A DNA stretch of 64,000 bases from Saprospiraceae bacterium (GTDB lineage: Bacteria > Bacteroidota > Bacteroidia > Chitinophagales > Saprospiraceae), in NCBI GenBank assembly GCA_019187225.1, contig JABAQQ010000036.1:62001-126000 (forward strand). The letters are read 5' to 3'. Both the position numbers and the translations under genes were made by a program. Positions 27,657-37,447 of this stretch are shown in pieces. The first letter of the stretch is position 1. Every line of letters begins with the position of its first letter. The notes below the pieces were generated by a model. The model searched no databases. It had not been told where the DNA came from and saw only the letters and a list, made by a program, of their open reading frames with translations.

Positions 27657-28214
27657 ATGAAAAAAGCAATGAAGGTTTCGATCCTCGCATTGTTGATGTT
27701 TCTCCACTTTTCCTGCCGAATCAGCGGCGGATTTAGTTCAAGAGATGAGCAAACGCTTGCGAACATCCTCCGTGGTTATTCTAATAACCCTCGAGGTGTC
27801 GGCTTCACCATCGCGACCAACCAACCGGCCAGCGAGCGCGTTCCGGTTGGCCCGCCGACTACATGGGCAGTGGGCAATCTCCAAAAACTACCCTCAGATG
27901 CCGGCGGCGGCATAGTATCCAATGCTTTTACTTTAGGAAGCCCGTACACCGTCAGCAATCGGTACTGGAGTAACCGTCTGTATCACATCGGCGACTATCT
28001 TCATCCTTTCGACCCGAACGACACAGACTATGTTAAGCTACAAATTCAAGTAATGAACAGCGACGTGCAAATGACGCTGATCAAAAATGAAGCAGACGGC
28101 TCTAACACATACTTCTCGGTTGAGATTTATGGTTTTTTGACTGGTGCAAACGGTCATTTGATTTACGGCAGATATGGCGGGTTCAACGGCCTGTTCAGCG
28201 TCAGTCTTTGGTAA
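27657..28214 (+). CDS. Predicted lipoprotein, third gene of the leader array
   Basis: 185 residues from the ATG at 27657 (MKKAMKVSILALLMFLHFSC), with a lipobox-like end at the cysteine near residue 20. The mature domain (NILRGYSNNPRGVGFTIATNQPASERVPVG, KLQIQVMNSDVQMTLIKNEADGSNTYFSVEIYGFLTG) looks all-beta and Asn/Gly-rich. I do not recognise the family. A strong hairpin terminator follows. Preceded by leader copy C. Confidence 0.65.
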   Translation: MKKAMKVSILALLMFLHFSCRISGGFSSRDEQTLANILRGYSNNPRGVGFTIATNQPASERVPVGPPTTWAVGNLQKLPSDAGGGIVSNAFTLGSPYTVSNRYWSNRLYHIGDYLHPFDPNDTDYVKLQIQVMNSDVQMTLIKNEADGSNTYFSVEIYGFLTGANGHLIYGRYGGFNGLFSVSLW

Positions 28215-28283
28215 GCAGCTCCTCCAGCAGGGTAGATTCGCAAATTTTAGCAAGTACTATCTCACATTTTTTGCTTGAATGTC

Positions 28284-28320
28284 GAATCGGCGACGTACCT
28301 CACGTCGCCGATTCATATTT
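28284..28320 (+). terminator. Hairpin terminator after the third array gene
   Basis: A perfect 13-bp stem (GAATCGGCGACGT with ACGTCGCCGATTC) and five-base loop are followed by ATATTTT. Confidence 0.75.
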
Positions 28321-28358
28321 TGCAAAAACCTTCCTCCCCACCCCAACTGTGCAAGGCC

Positions 28359-28589
28359 ATGAACATGAGCCGCAGCAATCTTTTCCGCAAACTCAAGGCC
28401 CTCACCGGAAGATCGGCCACTGATTTCATCCGAACGCTGCGACTCGAAAAGGCAAAAGAACTGCTGGAAACGACCGATCTGAACGTGACGGAAGTTTGTT
28501 TTAAAGTGGGGTTCGGTAGTCCGAATTATTTTTCGCGGGCGTTTCAGGAGCAGTTTGGTATTTCGCCGAGCGAGCTGAGAAGAAAGTAA
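28359..28589 (+). pseudogene. Stand-alone copy of the HTCS AraC-type DNA-binding domain
   Basis: From the ATG at 28359 this encodes 76 residues (MNMSRSNLFRKLKALTGRS...GISPSELRRK), the helix-turn-helix end of the 21580-25713 regulator. From 28363 on it is identical to the regulator at the base level. The few codons before (PQLCKAMN) differ from the regulator (PQLCKALH), as if from a paralogue. It may be a recombination scar that is not translated. If translated it would be a free DNA-binding domain able to compete for the leader boxes. Exact identity means the copying is recent or maintained by conversion. Confidence 0.7.
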
Positions 28590-28685
28590 AATTTCCCCTG
28601 CAACATATGTGCACGTTTTTGCAACAATAGGTGGAGCATGGCTTCTCCCTAAGGGTGCTTTTTTGTGGCGTAAAAACCATTTTTC
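28363..28685. repeat. 323-bp direct repeat, right copy
   Basis: Second copy of 25487-25809, by eye without a mismatch. It brings the leader next to the adhesin gene. Confidence 0.9.
28599..28636 (+). promoter_or_regulatory. Leader copy D: two TGCAACA boxes 21 bp apart
   Basis: Identical to copy A and placed 70 bases before the start codon of the large T9SS adhesin, the same distance as in A. Confidence 0.65.
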
Positions 28686-28705
28686 TCCAACCAAAAATGT
28701 TCGCC

Positions 28706-31700
28706 ATGAAAAAGACTCTTTTACCCTTCGCTTTCCTGCTGGCCGTCTGCGGCGTTTCGGCGCAAATCTGGTCGCCAAGGGCAAGCCTTTTTGCAAATCA
28801 ACCGCCAAAACCACCTGCCACCTCATCCTCGTCGCAAGTCTGGGAGCCGAAAGCCGCCGGGCTTTTGCCCGCCGAGTACAACGTCGCCGACATCTGCATT
28901 GTCAGCGAGCAGGTCATCTGGGCGGTGGCTATTGATTACCACCTGCTGACCGGGACGATACCCGCCTCTTTCGTGCCAAAATTGCTCAAAACCACCGATG
29001 GCGGCGAGACCTGGGAAGTGAAAGACATCGAAGAAGCCATGGGCCGGGTCAGTTGGGACATCCACGCCTTCGATGAAAACACGGCCTGTATCACCACAAA
29101 TAACCTCTCCGGTGCGGCGGGCGGCAAGGGCATTTTCCGAACGACCAACGGCGGCGAGACCTGGACGGAAGCGTTCAGCCATGTTGCCGGCGCGCATACC
29201 TTGCATTTTTTCGATGCGCAGGAAGGCGTTTGCTGGAACTGGGGCTGGGGCTCGAAAGCCATTGCCCGTACCACCGATGGCGGCGCCACCTGGACTTTGG
29301 TTCCGGCAGCCAATATCCCTTCGCCGATGACGAACGAAGGGCATACATTCTCCTCGGCAAGCAATGGGTTCGGCGAAGTGGGCGACAAAATTTGGTTCGG
29401 CACGACCAAAGGCCGGATGTTGAAAACCGAAGACCGGGGCACAACTTGGGCAGTTTCCAATACGAATTTGGGGGCACAGTCAACCTTGCAATCCATGGGG
29501 TTCATAGATGAAAAAAACGGTCTGGCAGTCTCTTGGCTTCAGAACCCGACCACCTATGAAATCGTCCGCACCACCGACGGCGGCCTGAACTGGGAGCACA
29601 CCGGCAACTTCGGTTTCCTCGAGGTAGATGTCATCCCATGCTCCAACATTTTCATGGCATTCAAGTATTGGGATGATAAAAGCACCGCCGTTTCCAACAA
29701 CCTTGGGGCGACGTGGACGGAGTTGGACAGTACGATTGACGCGGCGGCGGGCGTTTTCCGCAGCCCCCAATACGGCTGGATGGTCGAGGCGGCGCAACCG
29801 AGTGTCGGTACCGGCCCCGCCCTCTACAAATGGATTGGCGATCCACTCTATGGCCGCACTTACGTCAACCAAAACGCCACCGGTGCCAACAACGGACGCG
29901 GCTGGACGGATGCCTACACTGACCTGCAAACCGCCCTCTCTGCCGCTCAGGCAGGCGATGAAATCTGGGTGGCAGCAGGAACCTACAAGCCCGCCGCGCC
30001 CGGCGGAAGCCAGACGGCTACTTTTTTGATAAACAAAGACCTGAAACTCTACGGCAGCTTTGCCGGCACGGAGTGCAATCTGGCGGAGCGGGATGTGGCG
30101 CTGCATCCGACTATCCTTTCGGGAGATTTGAACGGCGACGACCTCGACAGCAATTTCACACAAAACAGGAGTGATAACGTGCTGACCGTGCTGACCGTGG
30201 AAGCAAATGTCACGAGCGAAGCGCTTATCGACGGTTTTACCATCAGCAACGGCCATGCGAACGGCAGCGGCGCTAATGAAAGCCCCGACAAGAGCGGGGG
30301 AGGTTTGTATTCGACTGGAGTTCCGGTGCTGACTAATTGCAGTTTCCAGCAGAACTACGCCGTATTTCACGGAGGGGGCGCTTATTTCAATTACAACGGA
30401 TCAGAAGAGTTAACAGTCAATGCGTGTACATTTTCAGATAACAACGCCGTAAGAGGAGGCGGGTTGAACATTGCAAATTCCAATTGCCGCGTCTCGGACT
30501 GCATTTTCAAAGACAATCTGACCACGCAACACGGCGGAGGGATGCGCTACACCAGTACGCTTGGCGGCCGCTCTGCCACAGTCATTGACTGCAATTTTGA
30601 GAATAACCAGTCGTCATTTGGCGGTGGATTGCGGCTGCAGGCCTTGTCTGACAGCAACAACTTTTCGGTGTCCGGCTGTTATTTCAAGGGCAATGCCGCG
30701 GCTCCCTTGATGGCAGGCTGGGGTCAGGGAAATGGTGGATTGGACATAACAATATTCCCCGGCTGGACGGACAATAATGCTACGATACGACACTGCGATT
30801 TTGTGCAAAACCAATCGTCAGGTTCGTCGGCTGGAGGCGGGTTCGGCTGTGCCGGCAACAATGGCGTATTTATGATGGACAGTTGTATGTTTTTGCAAAA
30901 TCAGGGACAAGGCGATGGAACTTTTGGAATTTGGGTTAATTTAGGAGGTAGCGCCGTCGCTACCGTCAATCACATTCATTTTGAAGGAAATGTGACGGCT
31001 TACGGCGGCGGCATTTCGACGGGAGCCACTGATGAAGGGCAGTTGGATTTGACCCTCTCGAACAGCACTTTTATTCAAAACGAAGCCATGGAGCACGGTG
31101 CGATAGAAGTCCTGCCTTTTGAGAATTCTCCCTTTAAAGCCAATATCAACAATTGCACTTTCGATGGGAACAAGGGCAGCGCGCGAGGCAGTGCTTTGGG
31201 ATTTCTTCCGCACTCCAATGATTTTGAAGTCAAAATGAACAACTGCAAAATCCTCAACAATGAAAGTGCCACAGGTGGAGCAATTGACGGGTACATCTTT
31301 TTTGCCGGTGTGCCCTATTCAGAAAATGCGAAGATTTCCATCGAGAATTCTATGTTCTCCGGAAACAGCGGCGAAGCAGTTTTCACGCTCGATGCCGCAG
31401 GAGGTCTGAGTTTGCTGAATTGCACCGTCGCCCACAACCCAACCAATGGCATCCGACTCGCCGATTCCAGCACCCTCACCCTCCAAAACACCATCCTGTA
31501 TAACCCAAACCACACAGAATACCAGGCGCTTACCAACGACGTGACCTTCACTTCCAACGGCGGCAACCTCATCGGCGACCTCAGCTTCGACGGGCTAATA
31601 CTCCCCACTGACAAACAAAACCTCGACCCGCTTTTCGCCGCCCCCGGCGACTACCACCTCACGGCCGGCAGCCCCTGCGTGGACGCGGGCAACAACGACG

Positions 31701-32041
31701 GCGTGACCGCTGCGCTCGACCTCGACGGCGCGCCGCGCATTCAGGGGCTGCGCGTGGACATGGGGGCTTATGAAAGCGGGTTCACGCCAGTGCAGGAAGC
31801 CATCGCAGGCGAAGTGGCCGTGTCGCCCAACCCGGCAGGAGATTTTTTGAACATTCAACTGCCTGAAAGTGGCATGAAGCGACTTGACGTGCAGGTGTTC
31901 GACACGCAAGGCAGGCTCGTGCGCAACCAAGTGCTCGCCGAAGGTCAAAGGCTTGATGTACAGATGCTTGTGCCGGGTGTTTATGCGTTGAAAGTGCTGT
32001 CGGGCGAGCGAGCGTATGTGGGGAAGTTCGTCAAGCAGTAA
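28706..32041 (+). CDS. Large T9SS type A adhesin-like protein: YCF48-type propeller plus beta-helix
   Basis: 1111 residues from the ATG at 28706 (signal peptide [20 protein letters not shown]). Residues about 40-375 repeat [18 protein letters not shown] units as in YCF48/BNR propellers. From about 387 ([20 protein letters not shown]) a right-handed beta-helix of Pmp-type repeats ([28 protein letters not shown]) runs to about 1010. The end is a type A sorting domain ([18 protein letters not shown]...[20 protein letters not shown]). It is probably exported by T9SS and held on the surface; binding target unknown. Leader copy D makes it a candidate target of the upstream regulator. Confidence 0.88.
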   Translation: MKKTLLPFAFLLAVCGVSAQIWSPRASLFANQPPKPPATSSSSQVWEPKAAGLLPAEYNVADICIVSEQVIWAVAIDYHLLTGTIPASFVPKLLKTTDGGETWEVKDIEEAMGRVSWDIHAFDENTACITTNNLSGAAGGKGIFRTTNGGETWTEAFSHVAGAHTLHFFDAQEGVCWNWGWGSKAIARTTDGGATWTLVPAANIPSPMTNEGHTFSSASNGFGEVGDKIWFGTTKGRMLKTEDRGTTWAVSNTNLGAQSTLQSMGFIDEKNGLAVSWLQNPTTYEIVRTTDGGLNWEHTGNFGFLEVDVIPCSNIFMAFKYWDDKSTAVSNNLGATWTELDSTIDAAAGVFRSPQYGWMVEAAQPSVGTGPALYKWIGDPLYGRTYVNQNATGANNGRGWTDAYTDLQTALSAAQAGDEIWVAAGTYKPAAPGGSQTATFLINKDLKLYGSFAGTECNLAERDVALHPTILSGDLNGDDLDSNFTQNRSDNVLTVLTVEANVTSEALIDGFTISNGHANGSGANESPDKSGGGLYSTGVPVLTNCSFQQNYAVFHGGGAYFNYNGSEELTVNACTFSDNNAVRGGGLNIANSNCRVSDCIFKDNLTTQHGGGMRYTSTLGGRSATVIDCNFENNQSSFGGGLRLQALSDSNNFSVSGCYFKGNAAAPLMAGWGQGNGGLDITIFPGWTDNNATIRHCDFVQNQSSGSSAGGGFGCAGNNGVFMMDSCMFLQNQGQGDGTFGIWVNLGGSAVATVNHIHFEGNVTAYGGGISTGATDEGQLDLTLSNSTFIQNEAMEHGAIEVLPFENSPFKANINNCTFDGNKGSARGSALGFLPHSNDFEVKMNNCKILNNESATGGAIDGYIFFAGVPYSENAKISIENSMFSGNSGEAVFTLDAAGGLSLLNCTVAHNPTNGIRLADSSTLTLQNTILYNPNHTEYQALTNDVTFTSNGGNLIGDLSFDGLILPTDKQNLDPLFAAPGDYHLTAGSPCVDAGNNDGVTAALDLDGAPRIQGLRVDMGAYESGFTPVQEAIAGEVAVSPNPAGDFLNIQLPESGMKRLDVQVFDTQGRLVRNQVLAEGQRLDVQMLVPGVYALKVLSGERAYVGKFVKQ

Positions 32042-32059
32042 CTTTGTTTGTCAACGAAA

Positions 32060-32092
32060 ACCCGTCCTGCAGCTCTGAGCCGTAGGGCGGGT
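32060..32092 (+). terminator. Hairpin after the adhesin gene
   Basis: ACCCGTCCTGCAGCTC pairs with GAGCCGTAGGGCGGGT with few mismatches. A sister hairpin follows the next gene at 33516-33554. Confidence 0.6.
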
Positions 32093-32129
32093 AATTCATT
32101 TTTCCACTTTTCAAAAACAAATTCCCGCC

Positions 32130-33512
32130 ATGAAAAAAACAACTTTTACCCTACTTCTTTCCCTCTCCTGCTGCTGGCTGGCAGCGCAATGTCCGACGGG
32201 CGACATCGCCTTTTCCACACAAGGGCAGATTGACAGTTTTCAGATCAATTACCCCGGCTGCACGGATTTTCCCGGAAGCATCACAATTTCTGGAAGCGAC
32301 ATCACCAGTTTGCAAGGTTTGAGTACACTCGATTCCATCGGAGGCTGTCTTCTGATTGGGAATAATCCGCTGTTGATATCCTTGAATGGCTTGGGAAACC
32401 TGAATTACATTGGCGAGTGTGAAACCGGAACACTCACGATAAAAGCTAAGAGAGGTTTAGAAGTCTGGAATAACGCCTTGCTTACTTCAATTTCCGGGAT
32501 GCAAAATTTAAAATTCGTAAAGGGCTGTATTCAAGTAACAAGCAACTCCGCAATGACCGCGCTTAATATCCCGAACGGATTGTCTTCCCTCGGTACCTGC
32601 GCGATTAAGATTGGCTCAAACGGTTGGAAAAATTCGCATAGCCTCGGAATCTATGCCAACTATAGTTTGAAAACGATTGGGGGGCAGCCCATCCTCGATA
32701 GTTTGGAAATCCTCCGTATCGAAGAGAACTATGCCTTGACCTCGCTAAACGGATTGGAAAATATTGTCTCTATCAGGAAAATGTACCTCTTTGGTACCTT
32801 GTTGTTGCCGAATTTCAAGGGTTTGGACAACCTTCAATCCCTCGGTGGGCTACATATCGAGGGCAACGCTTCCCTGAAAAATTTTCAAGGCTTGGAAAAC
32901 CTGAAAAGCATCACTTATTACGGACCGGATCAACTTGGCTTTGCTGGCCTTACCATGAATATTATTTACAATGATTCCTTGATTAATTTCAGCGGCCTGG
33001 AAAACCTTCAAAACATTGGCGATCCGAGCGGCAGTGGCAGCGTCGAAATTGTCGGCAATTCACAACTTAATAGCCTGACAGGAATGGGTGGCAGTTTCTC
33101 TGCAATCAGCGATCTGATCATCCGTGAAAACCCAAAACTTGCCATCTGCGCAGCGCATCCCGTCTGTGAACTCCTCGAAAACGGCGGTATCGCTAATATC
33201 AGCGACAACGCCCCCGGCTGCAACAGCATCCCCGAAGTTTTAGCGGCTTGCATCGTTTCCATCGAAAAAACATCCACTGGCGAGCCGGTCGTCCTTTTTT
33301 CCCCCAACCCAGCCAGCGACTTCCTCCAAATCCAAATCAACGACTCCGAAAAATGGGAAATCAGCCTCTTCGACTTACAGGGCAGGCAGATGTTTCGGCA
33401 GTCGGTTTCCGGCAGCCAAATAATTGAAGTGAAAGACTGGCTTTCAGGCGTTTACGCGCTTCGGGCAGTTTCCGGCGGGCGGGTGTTTTCGGGGAAAATT
33501 GTGAAACAGTAA
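32130..33512 (+). CDS. T9SS type A protein with receptor-L/leucine-rich-like repeats
   Basis: 460 residues with a signal peptide (LLLSLSCCWLAAQ). The body has roughly 23-residue repeats of the form 'I.G.SLT.LNGLENL..I' (LQGLSTLDSIGGCLLIGNNP, GLENLKSIT, GLENLQNIGD), resembling receptor-L-domain leucine-rich repeats found in Bacteroidota secreted proteins. A short cysteine-containing stretch (ICAAHPVCELLENGG) caps them. The last 75 residues are a type A sorting domain (LFSPNPASDFLQIQIND...GVYALRAVSGGRVFSGKIVKQ), very like that of the preceding adhesin. No leader copy precedes it; it may be co-transcribed or separate. Confidence 0.85.
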   Translation: MKKTTFTLLLSLSCCWLAAQCPTGDIAFSTQGQIDSFQINYPGCTDFPGSITISGSDITSLQGLSTLDSIGGCLLIGNNPLLISLNGLGNLNYIGECETGTLTIKAKRGLEVWNNALLTSISGMQNLKFVKGCIQVTSNSAMTALNIPNGLSSLGTCAIKIGSNGWKNSHSLGIYANYSLKTIGGQPILDSLEILRIEENYALTSLNGLENIVSIRKMYLFGTLLLPNFKGLDNLQSLGGLHIEGNASLKNFQGLENLKSITYYGPDQLGFAGLTMNIIYNDSLINFSGLENLQNIGDPSGSGSVEIVGNSQLNSLTGMGGSFSAISDLIIRENPKLAICAAHPVCELLENGGIANISDNAPGCNSIPEVLAACIVSIEKTSTGEPVVLFSPNPASDFLQIQINDSEKWEISLFDLQGRQMFRQSVSGSQIIEVKDWLSGVYALRAVSGGRVFSGKIVKQ

Positions 33513-33515
33513 TCG

Positions 33516-33554
33516 AAAACCCGTCCTACGGCTCAGAGCCGTAAGACGAGTTTT
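33516..33554 (+). terminator. Hairpin after the leucine-rich T9SS gene
   Basis: AAAACCCGTCCTACGGCTC pairs with GAGCCGTAAGACGAGTTTT, ending in four T. It lies between converging transcription units and could act on both strands. Confidence 0.7.
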
Positions 33555-33590
33555 GCAAATCAACCAATCTCCAATCAACCAATCACCACC

Positions 33591-35157
33591 TCACACCACC
33601 CTCGGCGCCAGCAACTTATACAGTACCGGCGTCACGATCCGCGAGAGCAAGGTCGAGGAAATGAGGCCGCCGATGAGCACATAAGAGAGTGGCGAGTACA
33701 ACGGGTTCTCCTCGATGGCGATGGGCAAAAGACCGCCGATGGCCGTGAGCGACGTGAGCAAAATCGGCACGAAACGAATCTCGCCCGCCTCCTGAATCGC
33801 GTCGTCGAGACTTCGGCCTTCGGCGCGGAGTTGATTGGTGAAATCCACGAGCAGGATCGAGTTTTTCACCTCGATGCCCATAAGCGCGATGAGGCCGACG
33901 ACGACCGTGAACGAGAACGGATAACCCGTCGCCAGCAGGATCAGGATCGCGCCGATGACGCCGAGCGGGATAACCGATAGCACGATGATCGTACTCCGGA
34001 AGGTTTTAAACTCCAGAATGAGGACGGCCAGCAAGCCGAAAATCGTCAGCAAAATGATAGGGCCAAGGCCGCCGAACGAGCGTTGGGCGCTTTCCTCTTC
34101 ACCCGCCACGACGTAGCGGTAACCCTGCGGAAAATCCATGGCTCTTAGTTTTTCCTTGATCTTTGCATTGATCCCGGCGGCGTAATAACCGCTTTTCACG
34201 AAAGCCGTCACGGCGGTGAAGCGGTCTTTGTCGTAGTGTTGGATATAGTTGGGCGAAGGTTTGAACTGTATTTCCGCGACCTGGCTCAAGGGGATGGCTG
34301 TGCCGAGGACATTGTTGATATACAGGTTTTTAAGCGCATCCAGACTGGCGAACGCGCCCGATTTCGGCACTGTCACGGTCAGGTTGTATTCTTCACCGTC
34401 GGCAATTGCCGTGAAACTCCCGGCGTTCAGCCCCGCAATGGCGAGCCGCACCATTCGTTCTATTTCGGCAACCGGAATGCCAAGCGCGGCGGCTTTGTCT
34501 TTGTTGATCTTTACCTGCAGGTCGGTCTTCACCGTTGCAATCGGGTTGTCCACATACATGGTGCCTTCCGTCTCGCTGATGAGCGTTTCCACCCTGCCTG
34601 CGATGCCACGTAATGTGTCGAGATTTTCTCCAAAAACGCGGATTACGATCGGCGCCTCGATGGGCGGCCCCTGCTCGAAGTTCTTGACGTTGATTACCGC
34701 GCCCGGCACATTTTTGAATTTTTCCCGCAACTCATCTATCAGTTCGATTTTCACCGGCGGCGGGGTTTCGTCTTCCAATTGAACGAAAATTTGCCCGTAG
34801 TCGGCGGCCTCGTTTTCCCGGATCACGTTGTAATACACCCGCGGGTTGCCGCGACCGATGTTCGAGGCGTACCAGGTGATTTTGGCCTTGCCACCGGAGT
34901 ATTTCGGATTGGGGATTGCGGATTGCGGATTTGCCGGCAGGGAAGCCATGTGTGCAAGATTCCGAAATCCGAATTCCGAATTCCTGTATCCCGGAGCGGC
35001 ATACTCATTCAACACGGAATCAACCATTTGTACCGTACGGGTGGTTTGTTCCAGATTGGAACCAGCGGCCATTTCCACGTCAATGTAAAACATGGGGCGT
35101 TCGCTGGCGGGGAAGAGCGCAAACCCCGCTTTTCCCGCCAGGCTTACGATGGCAAGA
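33591..35157 (-). CDS. RND efflux pump, C-terminal half (frameshifted)
   Basis: This frame carries the second half of an AcrB/MexB-like pump: the periplasmic segment after the first membrane bundle (GFALFPASERPMFYIDVEMAAGSNLEQTTRTV), docking regions, and the last membrane bundle (LTIFGLLAVLILEFKTFRS, LIALMGIEVKNSILLVDFTNQ, SLTAIGGLLPIAI). It joins the preceding half if one G is added near 35157 (FL-AIVSLAGKAG). A repeat-rich insertion of about 30 residues (YRNSEFGFRN, NPQSAIPNPKYSGG) sits at 34903-34990. The apparent first residues in this frame (MAHLRYLRQS) belong to the other frame's DNA and are not real. Confidence 0.85.
34903..34990. repeat. Heptamer repeats inside the RND pump gene
   Basis: GGATTGC-type heptads at 34906-34931 and CCGAATT/CCGAAAT-type heptads at 34961-34983 keep the frame. 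They add about 30 residues to a periplasmic porter loop. Confidence 0.8.
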
Positions 35158-36748
35158 ACAGGACGCCGGCCACTATCATTGTGAGGCGGGGCCAGGCGAG
35201 CGCGAGGTGCAGCACTTTGGCGTAAGTACCTGAGATGAGCCATTTCAGTCCGCGCAGGAAAATATTGCCACGTGGATCGTGATGTTCGGCCAACAGGCGG
35301 CTGCTCAGGAACGGCACGATCGTGAGCGACACGAACAACGACGCCAGCACGGTGAGCACGACCGCCAGCGGCAACGAACGGATGAAATCGCCCGAGGCTT
35401 CGGGTAAGAACACAAGCGGCAGGAACGCCAGCACGAGCGTAGCCGTACAGCCCAACACCGCCAGGCCGATCTGTTTGGTGGCAAGGATGGCCGCCTCAAC
35501 GCGGCTATGCCCCTCCCGCAGCCAGCGCTCTATGTTTTCCACCACCACGATGCTGTCGTCTACCAGAATGCCGAGGGCGATGATGAGGCCGACGATGGAA
35601 AGTTGATTCAACGAATAACCCATCTGGTCGAGCGCAAAAAGACCGATGGAAATGCTGAGCGGAATAGAGATCATCACCACCAGCGCGGCGCGCCAGCCCA
35701 GCGGCAGCAGCGTAAGCATCACAAGCAAAATGGCGATGCCAAAATCTTTGGCGAAACGGGTTAAACGCTTGCTCACCGAGTCGTTCTGATCGAATACTTT
35801 CACATAATCCATATTCGACGGCAATGCGCTGCGCCATTCCGCAACGGCTTTGTTCACTTCTTCCCCGACGTTAAAAATGTTTTGCTCGTCCTTCATGCGA
35901 GCGGTGACCCACACAGCGCGTGCGCCGTTGATGCGGGCGAGGTGGCGCGGCTCTTCGTAGGCCCAATCTACCTCAGCGATGTCTTTGAGGTAGAGCACTT
36001 TACCGTTGGCGCCATTGACGACGGTGTTGCGGATCTCTTCGATGTTTTCGTAGTCGCCGCTGGTTTCTACAAAAAACTGCCGGTCGCCGACATTGACCGA
36101 GCCGCCTGGAATGGATACGTTTTCGCTTTGCAAAGCCCCCAGAACACGGCTCACCGGCAGATTTTCGGCGGCCATTTTGGGCAGGTTGAGGCTGATGCGC
36201 ACTTCGCGTTTTGGAAAACCCCAGGTGTCGGCAGCCTTGATGCCCGCGATTTTTTCCAATTTTTCTTCCAAACGTTCGGCTTCGCGGCGGAGGTCGGCGT
36301 AGGAGGCATTCTCTGACACGATGCCGCCCTGCAAAATTGCCACGTCTGAAGAGGAGAACTTCTGGATCGTGATGCGATAAATATCCTGCGGCAATTCGGG
36401 GCGCAGGGCGTTGATCTCGCGCACAACTTCCTCGTATTTTTTCTCAGTATCCTCGCCGTGCTCGAACTCGATGGTCAGGATCATCACGCCATTGAGCGAA
36501 AGCGAAGGCATCCTGTCAATGTTTTCGAGCGCGCCGAGCCGGGCCTCCACTTTATCGGTGATCTTGTTCTCGATCTCCGCCGGCCCTGCGCCGGGATATA
36601 CGATAACGATGTTGTAGCCGGGCGGGGCAAATTTGGGGTCTTCGGCACGGGGCATATTGAGCAGGGCTCCTATTCCGAGCGCCATGACGAAGCAGAAAAT
36701 GATGAAGGTAAATTGGGAGTTGCGGACTGAAAATTCGGCGATTTTCAT
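35144..36748 (-). CDS. RND efflux pump, N-terminal half (frameshifted)
   Basis: 534 residues from the start codon at 36748 to a premature TAA at 35144. It shows the first helix (FTFIIFCFVMALGIGALLNMP), the porter domain (GYNIVIVYPGAGPAEIENKI) and the membrane bundle with the proton-relay region (LSIVGLIIALGILVDDSIVVVENIERW, two adjacent aspartates). Normal pumps are about 1,030-1,060 residues; this half plus the next restores that. The pump trades protons for export of drugs, metals or metabolites across both membranes with the adaptor and TolC-like genes upstream. Either a true inactivating deletion or a sequencing error. Confidence 0.9.
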   Translation of the reverse strand: MKIAEFSVRNSQFTFIIFCFVMALGIGALLNMPRAEDPKFAPPGYNIVIVYPGAGPAEIENKITDKVEARLGALENIDRMPSLSLNGVMILTIEFEHGEDTEKKYEEVVREINALRPELPQDIYRITIQKFSSSDVAILQGGIVSENASYADLRREAERLEEKLEKIAGIKAADTWGFPKREVRISLNLPKMAAENLPVSRVLGALQSENVSIPGGSVNVGDRQFFVETSGDYENIEEIRNTVVNGANGKVLYLKDIAEVDWAYEEPRHLARINGARAVWVTARMKDEQNIFNVGEEVNKAVAEWRSALPSNMDYVKVFDQNDSVSKRLTRFAKDFGIAILLVMLTLLPLGWRAALVVMISIPLSISIGLFALDQMGYSLNQLSIVGLIIALGILVDDSIVVVENIERWLREGHSRVEAAILATKQIGLAVLGCTATLVLAFLPLVFLPEASGDFIRSLPLAVVLTVLASLFVSLTIVPFLSSRLLAEHHDPRGNIFLRGLKWLISGTYAKVLHLALAWPRLTMIVAGVLFLPS

Positions 36749-36832
36749 AGCTTTTCACTTCGCATCCGGATGGGAAGGAAGATTTGTTTTTTATGGCAAA
36801 AGATTGATTTTCAATATAAAATCCCGAAGGTG

Positions 36833-37294
36833 TCAAAATTGAGTGAGAACCAACAAGAAAACTGCCAGCGCCAAAATGGACAGCCAATTGCGCCAGGTCA
36901 TGTAGCTGATCCACAAGTCGCGGTGCGTCGTCCAATCCAACGGATGAGCGTGTTCCCGCCACGAATTGATCTCCTTATTCAGGGGCGCATTACCTCTGGT
37001 TGCAATGAATGCATCGGCCACCAATAGTAAAAAAGCCAGTATGGAAGCAGCGACCTGCACCTGCGGCGCTTCATTCCACACCAAAAGAAAAATATACGAA
37101 GCGCTGTAAACGAATGTGAGCAAGTAGGAAAGGCTCAAATTCCGGGCAATGGCTTTGTCCACCGATTGCCGTTGTTCGATAAAAGCGCCGACAGAAAGTT
37201 GTTGGAGCGCCCGCGAGCCACCGAGTAACATGTAGAATCCCTGACCGGCAATAAGGGCGTACAACAAAGCATTAAAAAAGGATAGAATTTTCAT
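36833..37294 (-). CDS. Small four-helix membrane protein in the efflux operon
   Basis: 153 residues from the ATG at 37294; an in-frame start at 37402 reads through repeat DNA. Four hydrophobic helices are visible (FFNALLYALIAGQGFYMLLGG, YLLTFVYSASYIFLLVW, VQVAASILAFLLLVADAFIA, WLSILALAVFLLVL). Layout is like DUF1772/anthrone-oxygenase-type small membrane proteins, but I do not claim the family. It sits between the adaptor and the pump genes on the same strand, so it may modulate or simply ride with the efflux system. Confidence 0.6.
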   Translation of the reverse strand: MKILSFFNALLYALIAGQGFYMLLGGSRALQQLSVGAFIEQRQSVDKAIARNLSLSYLLTFVYSASYIFLLVWNEAPQVQVAASILAFLLLVADAFIATRGNAPLNKEINSWREHAHPLDWTTHRDLWISYMTWRNWLSILALAVFLLVLTQF

Positions 37295-37381
37295 GGCAAA
37301 CAGATTGTCGGTTAAGCAATCGGATATTGGATTTTTGACATTGGACTTTCGACTATGTAATTGGCCCGGCCTCTGCTGGCG

Positions 37382-37446
37382 CGCGTCTCCGACGCGTGCC
37401 ATTTATCCTCGCGTCTCCGACGCGGCTTTCCGGAACAGCGTTCCGG
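37382..37446. repeat. Tandem hairpin repeats after the adaptor gene
   Basis: CGCGTCTCCGACGCG occurs at 37382-37396 and 37410-37424, each a 6-bp stem with a TCC loop, followed by CCGGAACAGCGTTCCGG at 37430-37446. A few GGACTTT-like heptads precede at 37335-37352. Confidence 0.7.
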
Positions 37447-37447
37447 G

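Noticed and set aside
21580-33512. Classical polysaccharide utilisation locus
   Set aside because: No SusC/SusD pair, glycoside hydrolase or lyase gene is present, only an HTCS regulator with exported proteins.
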